In this document: one piece after another, positions 9,481 through 10,144 of the stretch | Numbering within the stretch: position 1 is the stretch's first letter | Layout of the letters: every line of letters begins with the position of its first letter | Source of the DNA: Trebouxia sp. TZW2008 | Taxonomy: Eukaryota > Chlorophyta > Trebouxiophyceae > Trebouxiales > Trebouxiaceae | Reading direction: 5' to 3' | DNA length: 10,144 nucleotides | Assembly: GCA_002118135.1 (NCBI GenBank) | Contig: BDIU01000095.1 | Coordinates: 1-10,144 of the forward strand | Program-made: the position numbers and the translations under genes | Notes under the pieces: generated by a model | Databases searched by the model: none | What the model was told of the DNA's origin: nothing | What the model saw: the letters and a program-made list of their open reading frames with translations, nothing else

Positions 9481-10144
9481 AGACTTTGGGGTACCGGATA
9501 TTACCCCGAAAAACCTTTCCACTTTGGGGTACAAAGGGGCCTTACCCCGTTGGAGTACAACTCTTTTTACCTCTTACCCCATACCCCGAAGGGAGATATC
9601 TTTTCGGGGTACACCCCCCCGAAAAGATAATCCCCTTACCCCGAAAGAATCCGGTAAAAATATTTACCCTATATCCCGAAAAAACTTCCCCCTATACCCC
9701 GAAGGGGTACCGGATACTACCCCGAAAAGATAACCCGAAGCTTTTACCGTATCCCTTCCGGATACTACCCCTATACCCCGAAGGGGTACCGGATACTACC
9801 CCGAAGGGGTACCGGATACTACCCCGAAAAGATAACCCGAAGGGGTACCGGATACTACCCCGAAGGGGTACCGGATACTACCCCGAAAAGATAACCCGAA
9901 GCTTTTCGTATCCCTTCGTACTAGACTTTACGAAGCTTTTACCGAAGCTTGTACCCCGAAAAGATACTACCCCTTACCGTATCCGGTACCCCTTCGGGGT
10001 AGTATCCGGTACCCCTTCGGGGTAGTATCTTTTCGGGGTACTAGACTTTACCCCTATACGAAGGGATACGAGAAAAGTCTCCCGGTACCCCTCCGGGGTA
10101 GTATCCGGTACCCCTTCGGGGTAGTATCCGGTACCCCTTCGGGG
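9481..10144. repeat. palindromic module array D with orientation switch
   Basis: The main module family resumes. It reads in the array A orientation until about 9985 and then mostly in reverse complement to the window end, so the junction is itself a large imperfect palindrome. The pair CGGTACCCC and TTCGGGGTAGTATC repeats in tandem at the far end. The array continues past the window. Confidence 0.88.

Noticed and set aside
9486..10025. 179-residue plus-strand open frame
   Set aside because: It is the same module-derived peptide pattern and runs across the orientation switch near 9985.

Overview
The window reads as part of a plastid (chloroplast) genome from a green alga. The evidence is a complete, uninterrupted atpB (ATP synthase CF1 beta subunit), a 36-residue psbM (photosystem II subunit M) and a plastid-type trnF-GAA without an encoded CCA. 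All three lie on the minus strand. Genes and functional RNA fill less than a fifth of the 10.1 kb. Most of the rest is a mosaic of short, GC-richer, palindromic repeat modules, set against AT-rich, T-tract-rich unique flanks. Repeat-swollen plastomes of this kind are known in chlorophycean algae such as Volvox and Haematococcus. That narrower placement is inference; no species can be named from the sequence alone.

Layout: 1-1550 is a repeat array, mostly in one orientation. 1551-1999 is AT-rich and holds trnF (1714-1642). At 2000-2080 lies an 81-nt foldable element, followed at 2141-2250 by a 10-bp tandem array. 2251-3135 is a repeat array mostly in the opposite orientation. atpB occupies 4649-3195. 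4650-5440 is AT-rich unique sequence with a likely promoter and a strong 21-bp inverted repeat. 5441-8300 is the largest repeat block: a 45-bp tandem pair, a 29-bp array, a 24-bp array, a 122-bp duplication, and many copies of a 13-nt motif, ATCTCATTGTAAA. psbM occupies 8864-8754. A second copy of the 81-nt foldable element lies at 8970-9050, about 105 nt upstream of psbM. 9060-9480 is T-rich with nothing recognisable, and 9481-10144 returns to the main repeat family and switches orientation near 9985.

The gene products act in photosynthesis and organelle translation: AtpB in the thylakoid ATP synthase, PsbM at the photosystem II dimer interface, and tRNA-Phe in plastid protein synthesis. The repeats contain long open frames on both strands, but these translate into the same few peptide words and are not credible genes. 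The most interesting non-gene signal is the pair of 81-nt elements. They are equal in length, about 83% identical by eye, and can close into a multi-hairpin, cloverleaf-like fold in which one difference in the closing stem is a G-U wobble on the plus strand.
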